64,000 bases of DNA from Cryptomeria japonica. Its lineage: Eukaryota > Streptophyta > Pinopsida > Cupressales > Cupressaceae. A model generated the notes under the pieces. The model saw only the letters and a program-made list of their open reading frames with translations. It made no database searches and was not told where the DNA came from. The first letter of the stretch is position 1. Each line of letters starts with the position of its first letter. This document shows, in pieces, positions 34,021-46,560 of the stretch. The position numbers and the translations under genes were made by a program. The DNA lies in contig NC_081411.1 in assembly GCF_030272615.1 (NCBI RefSeq), forward strand, positions 834,818,136 to 834,882,135. Direction: 5' to 3'.

Positions 34021-34576
34021 TGTGTATATGATGGAAATGATAATTCAAATTATTGTTAAACCAAATAAGATTCAACCACATAAAAACCCTAGTTCTATAA
34101 TGAAATCCATTGTACACTAATGAAGAGCCTAAAAATATACAAAAACACTATTATGAAAGATTATACCATCCACATGCTCATTAGGGTTTGATCTCCATTG
34201 TTTCCTATCTTCATTGATCTTGCTTGATATTGATTATGGTAGCTCTCAGATTTTATGTGTGCACCAAAGCTCAATAAAGAATAGATTATGGTTGTGTAGA
34301 TGCTTGAGTGATCATTATTAGGGATTGATAAGGAGAAAAGGATCCTCTTTTATAGAGAGTACCCTAAAAATGGAGGGTTGGGATTAAGAGATGAAAGGAT
34401 AAATGGTTGGCTCAAATTAGAGGGTAGGTATAGAAAATGGGAAAATATTAGAGAGGTGGTTAAAGGTAAATTAAGAGATGAATGACAAGTGTCATGGAGA
34501 GAAAAATCTAATGAATTAATTAAATAAATTATAAAGATTTATTTAATTAATTATAATTTTATGTGTCTAAATTTTG
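34021..34576 (-). repeat. G1 3' LTR
   Basis: Aligns with 57822-58149 over its left half (aaccaaataagattcaaccacata..., ccatccacatgctcattag...). On the minus strand a TATAAAAGAGG box is at 34344-34354. The LTR start is degenerate (TTTAGACAC where TGTAGACAC is usual). Just to the right, minus-strand aaagagggacaaaa (about 34577-34590) is the likely polypurine tract. Confidence 0.7.
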
Positions 34577-34589
34577 TCCCTCTTTGAGA

Positions 34590-35760
34590 TAATGTATCTT
34601 GTCATGTTGTTTCAAAGAAAAATAAAGCACTACTACAATAAGTTACCCCTGGTAAGGAAGATGGCATGCCCCTCGAGAGATTGGGTGAAATTTTTTTGAA
34701 ACATTCGGACAATCTCTCGAAAAGAAAAAGGTTGTAAAAAGGCCAAGTAGGATTAACAAAAAGGTGAAAAGACTGAAGATAAGCGAAAACAAGGTCTTGA
34801 GGATCACGGTGACCACAGAGAGTCACCATAAGTAGCTAGTGTTAGCACTCCTATAAATAGGAGCTAGGAAGAGGGACCGCCTCATTTGCATCCATCACTT
34901 TCATTGTTCACAACATAGAGTGAAAGAGAGCTTAAGAGAACAGTGGTGGAGAGATTTCACAAATTTGAGTGTGTTCGATAGCACAAATGACCTAAGGAGT
35001 ATAGTGATCCGGTATGTACCCTATCATATTTTTAATTTTATGCATTTAGTGTATCATAAATAGATCTAGATTGCATTTTGCCAAAAATGCAGTAGTTAGG
35101 AAAATGTCAAAATTGCATATAGGTTGCTTATTAACATGTGTAGGTTGCATCTTAGCGCATATAGGTTATTAGTGCATCTATGATCCAAGAATCTCTGTTT
35201 ATGGTCTACAAAAGTGTTTTTATGGTAAAGAAACTTTTAGGGTTGATGCTCATGCGTCTGTGATAAATAGTAGTGCATATATGGTCAAAGTGTGTATGTG
35301 GCACTGAAAAATGTGTCTGTGGTATCTCAGTGTGTTTGTGATAAACATAAGCATGTATAGGCTAGAAGTGCATTTTTGCACTATAAAACTGTGTATAGGG
35401 ATTATGAGAGCATTTGTGATAAATATAAGTGCATTTATGGTCCCAATAAAGGCAAAATAGGTCGTTACTATGATAAACAGGAATGACCAATAAGATAAAT
35501 CATTGGATTGATGAAATCTAACGAGTGCTCTAGTAGGATAGGTTGCAAAGTGACTGATGAAGCTGATAAAAATGATGAAGTTGTAAGAAAGAGCTGATAA
35601 AGCTCATGCAAGATTGACAAGATTTGATGCTAATGTGGGTGTACTTATCATTGTAGGCTGACTTAGCCCCTCTCGATTCATGAGAGAGATTTCCAAGGAT
35701 GTAAAGACTGAGGTTGTAGCTAGATGAGAACTCGACCATGCGATGTTGGGAGTACTAGGA
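34590..35760 (+). other. G1 region between 3' LTR and antisense ORF
   Basis: Apart from the TATA box, the stretch 35040-35460 consists of loose repeats of tgtgt(c/t)tgtgataa, gtgcatttatggt and related words. The G1 5' leader (55760-57720) has a comparable degenerate style (aaatgcagtagg, cacaaacgcaac). No ORF is supported. Confidence 0.5.
34851..34859 (+). promoter_or_regulatory. TATA box for the antisense ORF
   Basis: ctataaata, followed by a gagctagg...cctcatttgcatccatcactttcattgttcacaac leader typical of plant transcription starts (pyrimidine/adenine-rich about 30-50 bp downstream). It lies inside G1 on the opposite strand, about 0.9 kb before the PMD ORF. Confidence 0.5.
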
Positions 35761-37640
35761 CTATAGAATTATATCTTTATGCCTGAGATTTAGGTGAATA
35801 TCAATTTGCTATCTGTTTTGGACAAGCGATGGTATAGTGAGCACTTCACTTTCCACTTGCCTACTGGGGAGATGTATGTGATGTTGGAGGATGTCTGTTG
35901 CATTCTATGCATTATTAACCATGGGGAGATAGTGGTCTATTACTGGGAGGGAGGAGATATTGAGGCTTTGAATCATGTGTGTGATTGTTGATATTTAGAG
36001 GTCTACAATAGACACATCAACTAGGATGAGGTGTATGAGGTGGGCTTGGTGAGGTCAACTCAAGAAGCGATTGTCGATGGGGTGATCAGCAATTATGTCA
36101 ATCCAAATCACATGATTCATGGTATGTCTATTTGTTGGGGTCGAGCAATGGACATGATGCTCTCACATGGGACTTGGTTTGCTTGAGGTACATGCATGTT
36201 GGATCACTTGTATCATGATCTACACCAATTTGTCTACTTGGGTGGCTATCAGATATCTGTAGGAGTCACACTACTCCAGATATGGGCTTATGAGCATATT
36301 GCAGTGACTAGGCTGATTTGTTACAAAGGAGGCGGGGCTAGACAACCTTATGTACATATGTATAGCATGACCGTCTCCCAGCCTCAACTCAAGAAAATGG
36401 ACTACTAGAGGCAAGTCATCAATGATATTAATTATATCATCTAGAGACCTTACTAGGATTGTGAGCCTTGGGAGAAGGATGATACAGAGCTCCTATACTA
36501 TTACTAGACTAGGTATCTTATTGTTAGGATAGCTTATATCATTGAGAGACATCTACCTGACAAGGTTTCTTGGCAGTTTGGCAAGGTATAAGGCCATCTG
36601 ATAGGTTCTGCAAATTTTTCTTAGACCAGACGAGAGATTCCTCGATGGGGACCATATCTATCTTATGAGGTTTCTGTAGATGAGTTCCAATCATTGACTC
36701 TTGTGGTTTGGGACCTAAGGTTAGATGTTGTGGATGTTGGGATGACACTAAATTATGAGGCCTATTTTGGAGCACGTCTGTTTCCATAGTTGACAGGTTT
36801 TGGCGAGCCCATGGTGAGGGTCGAGGATGATACAGCTAGAGAGAGATCATCATGTCAATGGAAGAGGATGGGGAGAGGCAATTCCTTAGAGGGGGATGAT
36901 GATGGAGATGAGGGGGGGAGGACAAACACCTAGGCCACCATGGGGGAGAGCAAGTAGGAGATAGGTTCCAAGGATACAAGTGCCACCTATACAACCATAG
37001 GGATAGGATGCACGAGTTTAGGGACAAGATGCCCCTTTCCAGGCTGACGAAGAGGAGGGACAAGTATCTAGACAGGCAGGAGGATATGGATGGGATTGGG
37101 AGGGTAGATACGAGCATCCCAAAGGAGGAGATTGGCTAGGATGAGCTAGTCAATTTCGGGACCATGAGAGCCAATTACAGATTTTAAAGGACCAGATACA
37201 GGTCTAGGCAAGACAAATTGCAATACTTTGGGAGCAGGTCCAGATAGTGATAGTTAAGATAGATGCAACTATAGAGAGATATGGGAGAGAAGAGGTTGTT
37301 ATTAAGAGTGTTTAGGCTACAAGTTGAGGTGATGTTGCCTCTGGTATGGATTATATATATCAGGTTGTGCAGGACATAGCATACTGGTGGAACCTTTATG
37401 AGTATGTTGTGCCAGCTAGCCAGAGAGGAGGTAGTTTTGTGGTGATGTCTGAGTCTAGGAGTCGAGGATGATGACAAAGGTTAGATAGTGCAGGGGTGAT
37501 GGGGCCACCTATAGTAGGGATGGTTATAGGTTCAGCTGGGGTAGGTCCTTTGAGAGCTCAAAGGCCACATAGACCATTAGGGTTAGAGGGCGGTAGTTCA
37601 TCATATCCCCTTCCAAATCTATTTTGTACCAATACTATAT
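35760..37640 (+). pseudogene. Antisense ORF (aORF) of G1: plant mobile domain
   Basis: In one frame with stops: SVLDKRWYSEHFTFHLPTGEM then VMLEDVCCIL (35810-35910), the PMD N-terminal signature of an aromatic, THTFHLP-like motif and an 'MT-TLQDVA'-like helix. Further on: MLDHLYHDLHQFVYLGGYQI...VTLLQIWAYEHI (36196-36330), matching the PMD 'LLLLQIWAWEHI' block. Then IAYIIERHLPDKVSWQFGKV (about 36530-36590), matching its C-terminal 'FLPDRVLRQFG' block, and an acidic Gly/Asp tail. The strand is opposite to gag-pol. Antisense extra ORFs between pol and the 3' LTR are known in plant Tat elements. Their role is unknown; suppression of silencing has been speculated. At least six stops make this copy dead. 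Confidence 0.75.
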
Positions 37641-37720
37641 TTTTGTATGATGATGTAGACACCTAGGAGTGATTTTGTAGCCATTTTGAAATATTCCATC
37701 ATTGTATAATGACACTGATT

Positions 37721-37842
<122 letters not shown>

Positions 37843-37879
37843 GATGTGTGAGAGAGAGATAAGACCTATTCCTAGCAGC

Positions 37880-38220
37880 TATATGTTTTTGTGATGATGC
37901 ATGATTATGATGTTTATTTATGATGCTTATGATGTTCTATCATGATGATACATTTAATCTATATGATGTTTTGTATGCTCGTATATGATCCTATGATGCA
38001 GATATGATATATACTTATAGATGCACGATGTAATTATGACTTGTGTGATGACGTTTGTGTGATGCATTTACTTATGATATGATGATTTATATGATCCTAG
38101 CATGATTGTGATGAATTTTCTAAATGATGATTATGTTATGATTTTTATGCAATGGATGCATGTATTTATGATGCTTATGTACTAATGCAATGAATGCATG
38201 ATAATAATATTATGATGATA
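37880..38220. repeat. ATGATG-rich cryptic simple sequence
   Basis: Words such as gatgatgcatgattatgatg, tatgatgcttatgatg and tgatgatttatatgatcc recur without a fixed period across about 340 bp in the G1 3' region. Confidence 0.7.
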
Positions 38221-38612
38221 TTTAGGACTAACTATGTGGTGATTTAGGATGTATACATGCTTTATTTTTGGTGTGTCATTATACTCAGTTGGATGATGTG
38301 TGGCTACATGGGACAAAGGGATGTGAAAGGATCGAACAACAGAAGATAGAAGATATGGAGGTGAAATGAGCTTCTTGTACATTTATCATCATTGAGTTTA
38401 TTATGGCAAATGTGTTGTGACCATCTAGGTATAGGTTCGACCTAGATAGTCATTGTATCATTTACATGGAGATCAGACAGTCATAAATAAGGAATGCCTT
38501 TGTTCACACTAGACCCATCGTGTCCTTATATCCTTGGACAAGTCGTAATATTACTAAGAGACAATCCAAAAATAGCATAATAGGTGATCATGCCCTATCT
38601 CGACCACTCTAG

Positions 38613-40167
38613 TGTTGGCATTGTGTTTTCATTGATGTCAACCGGTATGGGATGACCACCGGTAGAAAATATGTATGTGCAACACTACTATGGAGGAGTA
38701 CAGGATGTGATATCTTGGATAAAACCTTGTGTTGCAGAACACTGGTAAAGGTAAGGAAGATGACCTTGGGAGTCACCAATACACAAGTTAGTGTCTAACT
38801 TGTGTGATGAGATAGAGAGGTGTTTGAGCAGTTGTTTGTGATGAAAAGACATGTTGAGATGCCAGTATAGGAGAAGTTTGAAGTGTTTGTCACCTTGACA
38901 AACCGGCAAAGGAATTAACAGAATTGATCAAGGAGAAAGGCAAGGATAAGCAGATGCAGTCAGAAGTAGAAAGACCTAATTGAAGATGGAGTCTTGTGAA
39001 GGTTGATGACATGTTGTCATCAAGAGTGGTAATTGGTATGTAAGTCCACCGGTTATATAAGCAAGGTGCAAATGCAGAAGACTTCCCACTTGTGGGAATG
39101 AGCATACTTTGGATTTACTTGTCTAGAGACCGGTTTGGGAGTTCCATCGACAGTTCAAGATGCGGGTAGATATGATGAGGTAACCAGTATAGTGAGTGAG
39201 ACCGACAGGGTTAACAAACCAACAGAGAAAAGGAACCGGTATAGTGGTTGGTCGGTGATCCTATCTGGACCGACTGAAAAAGTCAAGTTAACAGTTGGTT
39301 GATGTGGATGCCACAAGGATTCAAGGTGGCAAGCTCTCAGAGGTTGGTGAAGTGTCGTGTGGAGTTAGGTATCTTGACAAGTGTGCACTGAATGTGGATC
39401 CCATGATTTGTGGATTGGGTCAGAAGCATGTGGCTCGAGGAAGAATGAACAACAGAGAAGAATCAGGGAGTTGTTGGTGCCTGAATCAAAGCAAAAAGGT
39501 TAGACTGTTAGAAGAACTCAAGAAGGAAACAACAAAGTTATTAATGGTGGTTTGACAGATGCAAGTCAAGGTAGAGGATCGTGTTTCCTATATTTGGAAA
39601 ATGTGTTTTAGAAGGCACGTTAATGGTGGACTTGTGCAGATGGATGTCAGGAAGATCAGATTGAGCAAGATCTGATTGGATTGTGTTTACCTCGAGGATG
39701 GTGAGGAAACCCTAACCGCCTAGTTTTTGAATTGGGCTTTGGCAAGAAAACTTGGCTACAAATATGAAGGCCAAAGAGATTATCAACTACTATTGAATAG
39801 AAGAATATTATGCGATTGCGAAGTGAAAGACTTCTGCAAGTAAGAGAAAATCAACCAAGGGCTCAACAAGCATCTGTGAAGAGAGTGGGAGTGAGAGACA
39901 ACCTGGTTGAAGCATTCAACCAGTTGGAGAGAAGAATGGGTAGTGTTCATACCCACAAAGGAGAAGTGAAGGAGGCTACAAAGAAGATAAACAAACAACC
40001 AGCAGAGAGTAGAATCAGCGAAGAGCAGAGCAGTGAGGAGGAGATTCAGTGAGAGCAGTATAGAAGACAGATAAACTGGTAGGGCTTACCAATAGAGAAG
40101 CAGCAGGTGAAGAGCAACAAAGAAGTGAGTTGGTGAAGCAGAGAAGGTATCTCACCAACAGAGTAAG

Positions 40168-40222
<55 letters not shown>

Positions 40223-40636
40223 GGTTGCAAGATTCACTTGTAACAAGATAACTACTTATGTATTTGAGGTTTACATTGTGAACAGTGAGTTGTAGCTCCT
40301 TGGGTTGGTTCCCTAAAGTCATGGGTTGGTGCTCCTTGGCTTGGTGCCCCAAATATTATAAAAGAGGTTTTTGATTGTGAGGCTGGATTGGAGCAGTAGA
40401 CTCCAGCAGCATTACTCACCGAGGTTTTTCCCATCTTGGGTTTTCCTCATACATGCTAGTGTTATGGGATGTCCCCTTGTGTATGTTTGCATTTGAGTTT
40501 AGTCTCCTCACTAACTAGTAAGTCTGTTCATAGTTAGATCTAATAACCGGTATGCTTGGATTGGATAGCTAAAGAGAAAAGTTTGAGAGCTACTGATTCA
40601 CCCCCTCCCCCTCTTAGTGGTGTATTGTGTCTAACA
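38613..40636 (+). mobile_element. C2: Ty1/copia solo LTR, 2024 bp
   Basis: Begins TGTTGGCATT, ends TGTGTCTAACA, and is flanked by the perfect TSD tctag (38608-38612 and 40637-40641). Features shared with C1 and C3 are the TGTTGGCAT start, a C-rich gattcaccccct...ctcttag block shortly before the end, a caccgaggtttttccca motif (about 40420; C1 about 15460) and many ACCGG words. A (TA)n tract lies at about 40168-40220. No PBS, PPT or coding domain is inside, so it is a solo LTR inserted in the G1 3' region. Confidence 0.88.
40168..40220. repeat. (TA)n tract in C2 LTR
   Basis: Near-perfect TA run with one tacata interruption. Frames with repeated Ile-Tyr over it are artefacts. Confidence 0.9.
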
Positions 40637-40641
40637 TCTAG

Positions 40642-41540
40642 TCCATAGACATCCTTGAGAAGCATAGAAAACATGACACCATAAAAGATTAAATCAAAAT
40701 AAAATCAAAGACTTGACACCAACATAAATTGAAATCCTCAAGTTATAAGTGTATCTTGCCACATAAGTTAACATGTTTGATTTGGTCACAATATTGTCAT
40801 ATTGATAAAGGATAGATCCTATGATGCTAAAAAGCCCTATTGCAGTCAAAGTTTGTCAGCAGATTGATTTGTTGAAAGCCCACTATTGCTTACATCTTAT
40901 CTAAAACCAACTTACTCCATGAAATTGATACTTTATTATAAAGAAGAACCAAAAATTTATTGCAGGTTTGTGATGCAAGTGACCTTTATTATGGAGTGTG
41001 TGTGAGAAGAAGGAACAAAAAATAAAATGTTCCTCAAAACATGCAATGCCAAGGATCCACTTCCATCATTAGGTTTAGGATATGCCCCTAGTTATAAATA
41101 GGACTTGATTTATTATGTGTGAAAGGAAAAAGAAATAATTTACTATGGATGGAAAACCAATCTTAGGTAGATCAATAACAAGCCATTATGGGGATGGGAA
41201 AGTTTATTATGAAATGATAGGATGTGAATGTGTGTAAAGCGAAAGGGTGAAACTGGTCCCTGAAGGATGGAGGAGAAAAATCCCTACACATGGTGTTGGT
41301 AACCCGGTTTTCACCATGGTATTTGTCAGGGTGCCACCGAAGTGGTTTTCACCGTTGGACAAACTTATTTGTCTTTACTTTTTTCAATTTTTCAATTTTT
41401 TGTGTCATAATGTGCATGTTTGCAAGTTTTTACCAAAGTGATGATTTTTTATTATTTTTATTATTTATTTTTTTGTATTCTTGATATTTTTTTTATTTTT
41501 GAATGAGATTCTCTAAAAAGCTATGTATAGAACCTATGAA
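40642..41540 (-). other. G1 3' untranslated region next to integrase
   Basis: On the minus strand the integrase tail is followed by an A-rich stretch and then cggtgaaaaccacttcggtggcaccct...ggtgaaaaccgggtta (about 41290-41360), a pair of similar segments that looks like a former hairpin. No ORF is supported. Confidence 0.5.
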
Positions 41541-42480
41541 GGTGCATGTTTTTGATAGGATCATCCAATGGTTCTCCTTCTAGTGTTGATAATTGATATG
41601 CACCTGATCCATAATTTATTATTATGACGTAAGGCCCAAGCCAATTTGGTTCAAACTTGCCCCTTTTCTCTTTGTCCTACTAATTTTTAGGGTTTTCTCT
41701 CAAGACCAAGTCACCTACCTCAAATGTGTGAGTTTTCACCTTGTGATTATAATTGTGTCTCATGTGTTGTTCATGTGCTTTCAAATGATTGAATGCATTA
41801 TATCGACACTCATCTAATAATTCCAAATCTTGCAAGTGGGAGACCATATGTCTTTGTAAATAATCAAATCATGTAAGGAGACCAGTAAAGGTGGTAACTC
41901 AACCTCAATGGGCAAGATGGCTTCAGCACCATAGACAAGTGAATAGGGAGTAGCCCTAGTAGGTGTGCATACACTTGTGCGATAGGCCCACAGTGCGGGA
42001 TTAAGTTGAATACGCCAATTGCGGCCAGCGTCATCGACTCTTTTTAAGGATTTTGAGAATAGTTTTGTTCGATGCCTCAGCTTGACTGTTACCTTGGGGG
42101 TAGTAAGGAGTTTAAAAGTGATGGTGGATATGGAATTGATCACAAAGCTCACAAACATCTTGATTTTTGAATGAACGTCCATTGTCTATGACAATGGAAA
42201 TGGGAATAGTTTCATGTATGCAAATGATGTAATTGAGGATAAATGTGGCAATCTTCTTACAAATGATTTGGATGAGAGGGATGGTCTCAATCCATTTTGT
42301 GAAATATTCAGTGGCTATGATGATGAATTTATGGCCATTGGATGAGGGAGGGTGAATCTTGCCCATGAGATTGAGTCCCCACTAGCAAAAGGTCCATGGA
42401 GTAGCAATCGGTTGAAGTTCTTGTGCTGGTGCATGTATTAGGTCTCCATGAATCTAACATTGCTTGCATTTATTAACAAA
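41540..42480 (-). pseudogene. G1 integrase
   Basis: In minus-strand order: zinc-binding end FVNKCKQC, then GDLIHAPAQELQPIATPW, the core start WGLNLMGKIHPPSSNGHKF, ATEYFTKWIETIPL, IVIDNGRSFKN (second catalytic Asp present), YYPQGNSQAEASNKTILKILKK (Glu present), WAYRTSVCTPTRATPYSLVYGAEAILPIEVELP, and a decayed C-terminus with an N-LG motif. The first catalytic Asp position reads WGLNLMG where related Tat integrases have WG-DLMG, an Asp-to-Asn change. With several frameshifts and stops it cannot be functional. Confidence 0.85.
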
Positions 42481-42967
42481 CTAATATGAATCCTTTTTCA
42501 TCGTAGGCTAGTAGTAACCAGTCCTCATAAGTTTCTTAGCTAAGGTTGGACCACTAGAGTGAGCCCCACATATATCTTTGTGGACTTCACACAATGCGAT
42601 TTGAGCTTCCTCACTCTCTAAACATCTAAGAAGAGTACCAATGAGACCTCATCGATGGAGTGTTTCAGACATGAAGATGTAGAGGGAGGTTTGGTGGATG
42701 AAGGTACAACAGTGGTTATTGGAAACGTCAAGTAGAAGGGTGTTATTGCGGAGGTAGGTGAAAATTTCATTGTACCAATGGGAATTGGGACCAATAACAT
42801 ATTAGTTCAGATGGAGTGATCTCATATGCAGGCATAAAAAGATTATCCACCAAGAACTCATAGAGAGTCATGTTTTGTGGCATGTCAAACAAGGATTCAA
42901 TGGTAGCCATGGCATCTGTAGCTCGATTGTTCTCTCTAGGTATCCACTCAAAGGCTATCTTTGTGGA

Positions 42968-43741
42968 TTACTTCTTGAAATTGTCCACCATTTTATTATA
43001 AGATATTAATTTCTCATCTTTGGTTTGATAATCATCATTTGTTTGACAAATCACATGTTGGGAGTTCCCAAAAACATGAATCTCTTGGATCTTCCACTGA
43101 ACTGCAATTTGTAGACCTATAGTTAATGCCTTGTATTTTGCAATATTATTTGTGCAAGGGAAGGATAAGTGATATGACTTAGGAATAGAATCCCCTTGAG
43201 GTGTGATGAATAGTATGCCTACTCCTAATCCATGTTGTGTAAAGAATCCATCAAAATATTGTTGCCATAATCTTGATTTTTTCATTATGAAGATGGATTC
43301 ATCTAGAAATTTTGATACAAGAGGAGAATCATCAACCATTGGTGCATTTGCAAGATTATCTACAATGACTTGTCCTTTGATAGATTTTCTATCAAGATAC
43401 TCAATGTCAAATTCACTTAACATCATTACCCACTTAGCCAATTTGCTTGTGAGAGTAGCTTTGTTGAGTAGATACTTCAGTGGATCTACGAGCTTTGTTT
43501 TGTGAGTCAATATATAACGACACATTTTTTGCGAAACAAAAACTATAGCAAGACATGCATGCTCAATTGGAGTGTAATTAAGCTCATATCCTACTAATGT
43601 GTGACTAATGTAGTAGATGGCTTTTTCTTTTTCTTCATTGTCTTGTTGTGCCAAAAGTGCCCCCAGTGTTGTCTTTGTTGCTAATATGTAGAGTAACAAT
43701 GGTTTTCCTTGAATTGGTGGCATACGCACTAGTGGATTCAA
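42968..43741 (-). pseudogene. G1 RNase H plus second (archaeal-type) RNase H
   Basis: The first half is the RT-linked RNase H: PLLLYILATKTTLGALLAQ, KAIYYISHTLVGYELNYTPIEHACLAIVF, DPLKYLLNKATLTSKLAKW, FDIEYLDRKSIKGQVIVDNLA. The second half is an extra RNase H: WQQYFDGFFTQHGLGVGILF, NNIAKYKALTIGLQIA, IQEIHVFGNSQHVICQ. In the second domain the family's Glu in 'AEY-A' is Lys and the Asp in 'FGDS' is Asn, leaving only the first Asp. Both fit G-to-A change on the coding strand. The frame is open for 257 codons, the longest in G1. Confidence 0.88.
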
Positions 43742-43768
43742 GAGATAGTCTTTAAGAAATTGAAAAGC

Positions 43769-44620
43769 CTATTGGCATTTGTCATCCCACTTAAACTTGA
43801 TGTTCTTGTGAAGCAAATGTTGAAACGGATGACACTTATCTACGAGTTGAACTATGTTTATGCAAATTGATTGGAGATTTGCTTGCAATGATCTTAGTAG
43901 AATAATATTCTTAGGAGGATGCATCTCTAAAATTGCTCTAACTTTTAATGGATCTACTTCAATGCCTCGTTGTGATACTATGTATCCTAGGAGTTTGTTG
44001 GAGGTCACTCCAAAGACACATTTCTTGGGATTCAATCTAACTTTATACTTCCCCAAGCGATCAAAAACCACTACTAAAACATCTAAATATTCTTCCCTTG
44101 TAACTGATTTTCCTAAAATATCATCAACATAGTCCTCTGTGGTAACATGCATGATGTCATGAAATATTGTTATCGTGGCTCTCTGATATGTGGCACCTAC
44201 ATTCTTCAATCCAAAGGGCATGATGTTTCAATAAAAATTATCCCTTGGACATGGTTATGTTGTCTTGTGTTGATCGTCAGGTGCTATATTGATTTGGTTG
44301 TATCCATAAAATCCATACATGAGTGATAACATTGCATGGCATGTTGTGAAATCAATGATCAAATCAATATTTGGTAATGGGAAGTCATCCTTGGGACAAG
44401 CCTTGTTTATGTCTCTAAAATTGGTACATATCCTTATGTTGCCATCTAGTTTGCTGAAAGGTCCAAGATTGGAAATCCATTCGGGATAATCAATTGGTCA
44501 AATGAAGCCAACATCTAACAACTTTTCAAGCTCAAATTTCACTAGCAATGCCACCCATGGATGCATCTTCTGCATTTTTTGTTTAACTGGTTTGGCACTT
44601 GGAGTAACTACGAAGTGATG
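43769..44620 (-). pseudogene. G1 reverse transcriptase
   Basis: From the upstream side: ALLVKFELEKLLDVGFI, YPEWISNLGPFSKLDGNIRICTNFRDINKACPKDDFPLPNID, then SLMYGFYGYNQI, stop, and in the 150-codon frame MPFGLKNVGATYQR, EDYVDDILGKS, LNPKKCVFGV, KLLGYIVSQRGIEVDP. The YVDD box is intact, but motif A reads MYGFYGYNQI where the family has -DGFSGYNQI. The catalytic Asp is therefore Tyr. Stops flank that block. Confidence 0.88.
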
Positions 44621-45920
44621 CATAACCAAGTTAGGATCTATCCCAGGCATATCCACATACAACCATGCAAAATTTATCTCTCTTTATGAAAAACTTTATG
44701 AAATTTGGCTACTCAATTTATGTCAATGATTATGCAAGGAAAATGGAATGTGGTACTTCTTCTGCCCCAATGTTTGTTTTTATGCTCTCTTCAATCAACA
44801 TAGATGACTTCTCCTAATATGATGTCATGGGAAGGTGTCAAACCTTCCATTTTTCGATGCCTCAAAGAGGTTTTCACCATTGGATGTGTCCTTTCCTTTT
44901 ACTTTTTTGGGGTCAAAAAGAGTTGTAGTGCAGTTTTCACTAAAAGACCCATTATTTGTTTTTATTTTAATATTTTTACGACTGAAAGGTTTGGCACCCT
45001 CTCCAAAGTATGCCACATTGTTGAGTTCAATGGCATATCCTACTTCATGGTCCCCAAGAGGGAGATCATCTCTTATGCATAGGTAATTAATGAAGGCCTC
45101 ATCATTTTGGAATGTGTTAAGTTGTGGAGGTCCTTGTTGGTCCCAACCAATGAGTTGAAGGTGAATGAGGGGAAGGCCATCGATACATTCAAATTTGGCA
45201 GGTGTAAGGGTAAAGACACAAGAGTCTTTGGGTATGTCAATTTATTCATCGAGGTCATCACTAGTACTCTCCCCATCAGTCTTGATCGTAAGGGAGTCTC
45301 AATTGACATCACTAGAAGGATACTCAACAACAAGAGTTCTCACTTTTTTTGGTTTTTGCCTAGAGCCTCGAGACATAGAGGATTTTGGATCCCAAAAGGT
45401 CTTTATCCATGTTTCACCACTATCTTTCTTATCTCAGGATGTAGAATTTGATGATGTTGCTTGACCAACTTTGAATGATTCTCTAAATTTTTTTTCCTCA
45501 ATGGGTTTGCCAAGTTCTCTAAAGGTCTCTGCAAGCTCATAGTCATTGGATGATATCTCAAAACCCCATATTCCCATTCATTTGAATCTGTAGAATAGTG
45601 TCTTTCCTTATGTTGGTGATTGGTGGAAGCGAGATAAGTAATTTGAAATGTTGCTTGAGAATCAATGCCACGTAACCTCAATGGTGTCAAACCAAGTCCC
45701 TTAGTTCTTTTCTTCTTTGGTACTAACTCAGGTTGTAATGGTTCCATGATGTCTTTCTTTTGCAGGCCAAGAGGACCTCTTCCATCATATCCCATCTTTT
45801 GTAAAAACTTGAAACATTTCCATAATTTTCAACCAGAATTATGATGTGGTCTTGATTAGATTGTTCTTTTGGTTCTTTGTAAATAATCTTGTAGATATCT
45901 TCTTCTTCCATTTCACCTCA
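44620..45920 (-). pseudogene. G1 protease-RT linker with G-patch motif
   Basis: Minus-strand LQKMGYDGRGPLGLQKKDI (about 45740-45810) matches a G-patch (hhxxMGaxxGxGLGxxxxG type) with one Gly position changed. It is followed by a Lys-rich TKGLGL segment. Downstream to 44620 the frame is decayed and acidic. G-patches in this position are known in some plant gypsy polyproteins and bind RNA or protein partners. Confidence 0.55.
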
Positions 45921-46189
45921 TCTTGTAAAATTGGTGGGATCTCATTTTATGATGATCATTGATATCTTCTTTGAAGGATGTGGTCTACCATAGATCTTGG
46001 GAAAGTCCATTAATTGCCTTAGATACATGGTTTGATTTAGATTGTATTCTCCCATGATTTGAAGTGGAACCTTTTAGTGATTCAGGATCAACATATACTG
46101 AAGTTGGACTCACTTCTTGATTTATAGAGACTATTGTTTCAGGTCTTGGTCAAAGATTATTAAAATACATGTATGGGTTTAAATTACCT

Positions 46190-46560
46190 TTGACCATAAC
46201 TTTAGTTCCGTTGTGTGGAAACTTGATACATTGATGATAAGTTGAAGGCACTAATTTCATTGCATGTATCCAAGGTCATCCCAAAAGTATATTGTATGCA
46301 AGATCAAGACCAAGGACTTGGAAAAATACATCCTTTGTTACTGGCCCTATTTGAAGAGGCAAAGTGACTATTCTTTTAAAGGAGCTCTCTTCATCATCAT
46401 ATTCCTTTATAGTGATCTTCTTTCTAGAATCTACAGCATTTTTAGATAATCACAATGCTAAGACAACTTTCAAAGTGACAATATCGAGACCTGCTCCTCC
46501 ATCTATCAAGACTTATTTTATGCGATGTTTATGGAGGAAAGCTTCAATGTGAAGTGGTGC
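46190..46560 (-). pseudogene. G1 protease
   Basis: Minus-strand VLIDGGAGLDIVTLKVVLAL is the active-site region with DGGA. It is followed by ITIKEYDDEESSFKRIVTLPLQIGPV, VLGLDLAYNILLG, stop, PWIHAMKLVPSTYHQCIKFPHNG. This is the protease pattern of Tat elements. Three stops are seen. Confidence 0.85.

Noticed and set aside
38613-40636. C2 as a complete short element or gene (frames at 39295-39555, 39810-40052)
   Set aside because: No PBS, PPT or domain; ends and TSD fit a single LTR.
44804-45464. Plus-strand frames of 83-114 codons
   Set aside because: They lie opposite the G1 protease-RT linker and have no domain.
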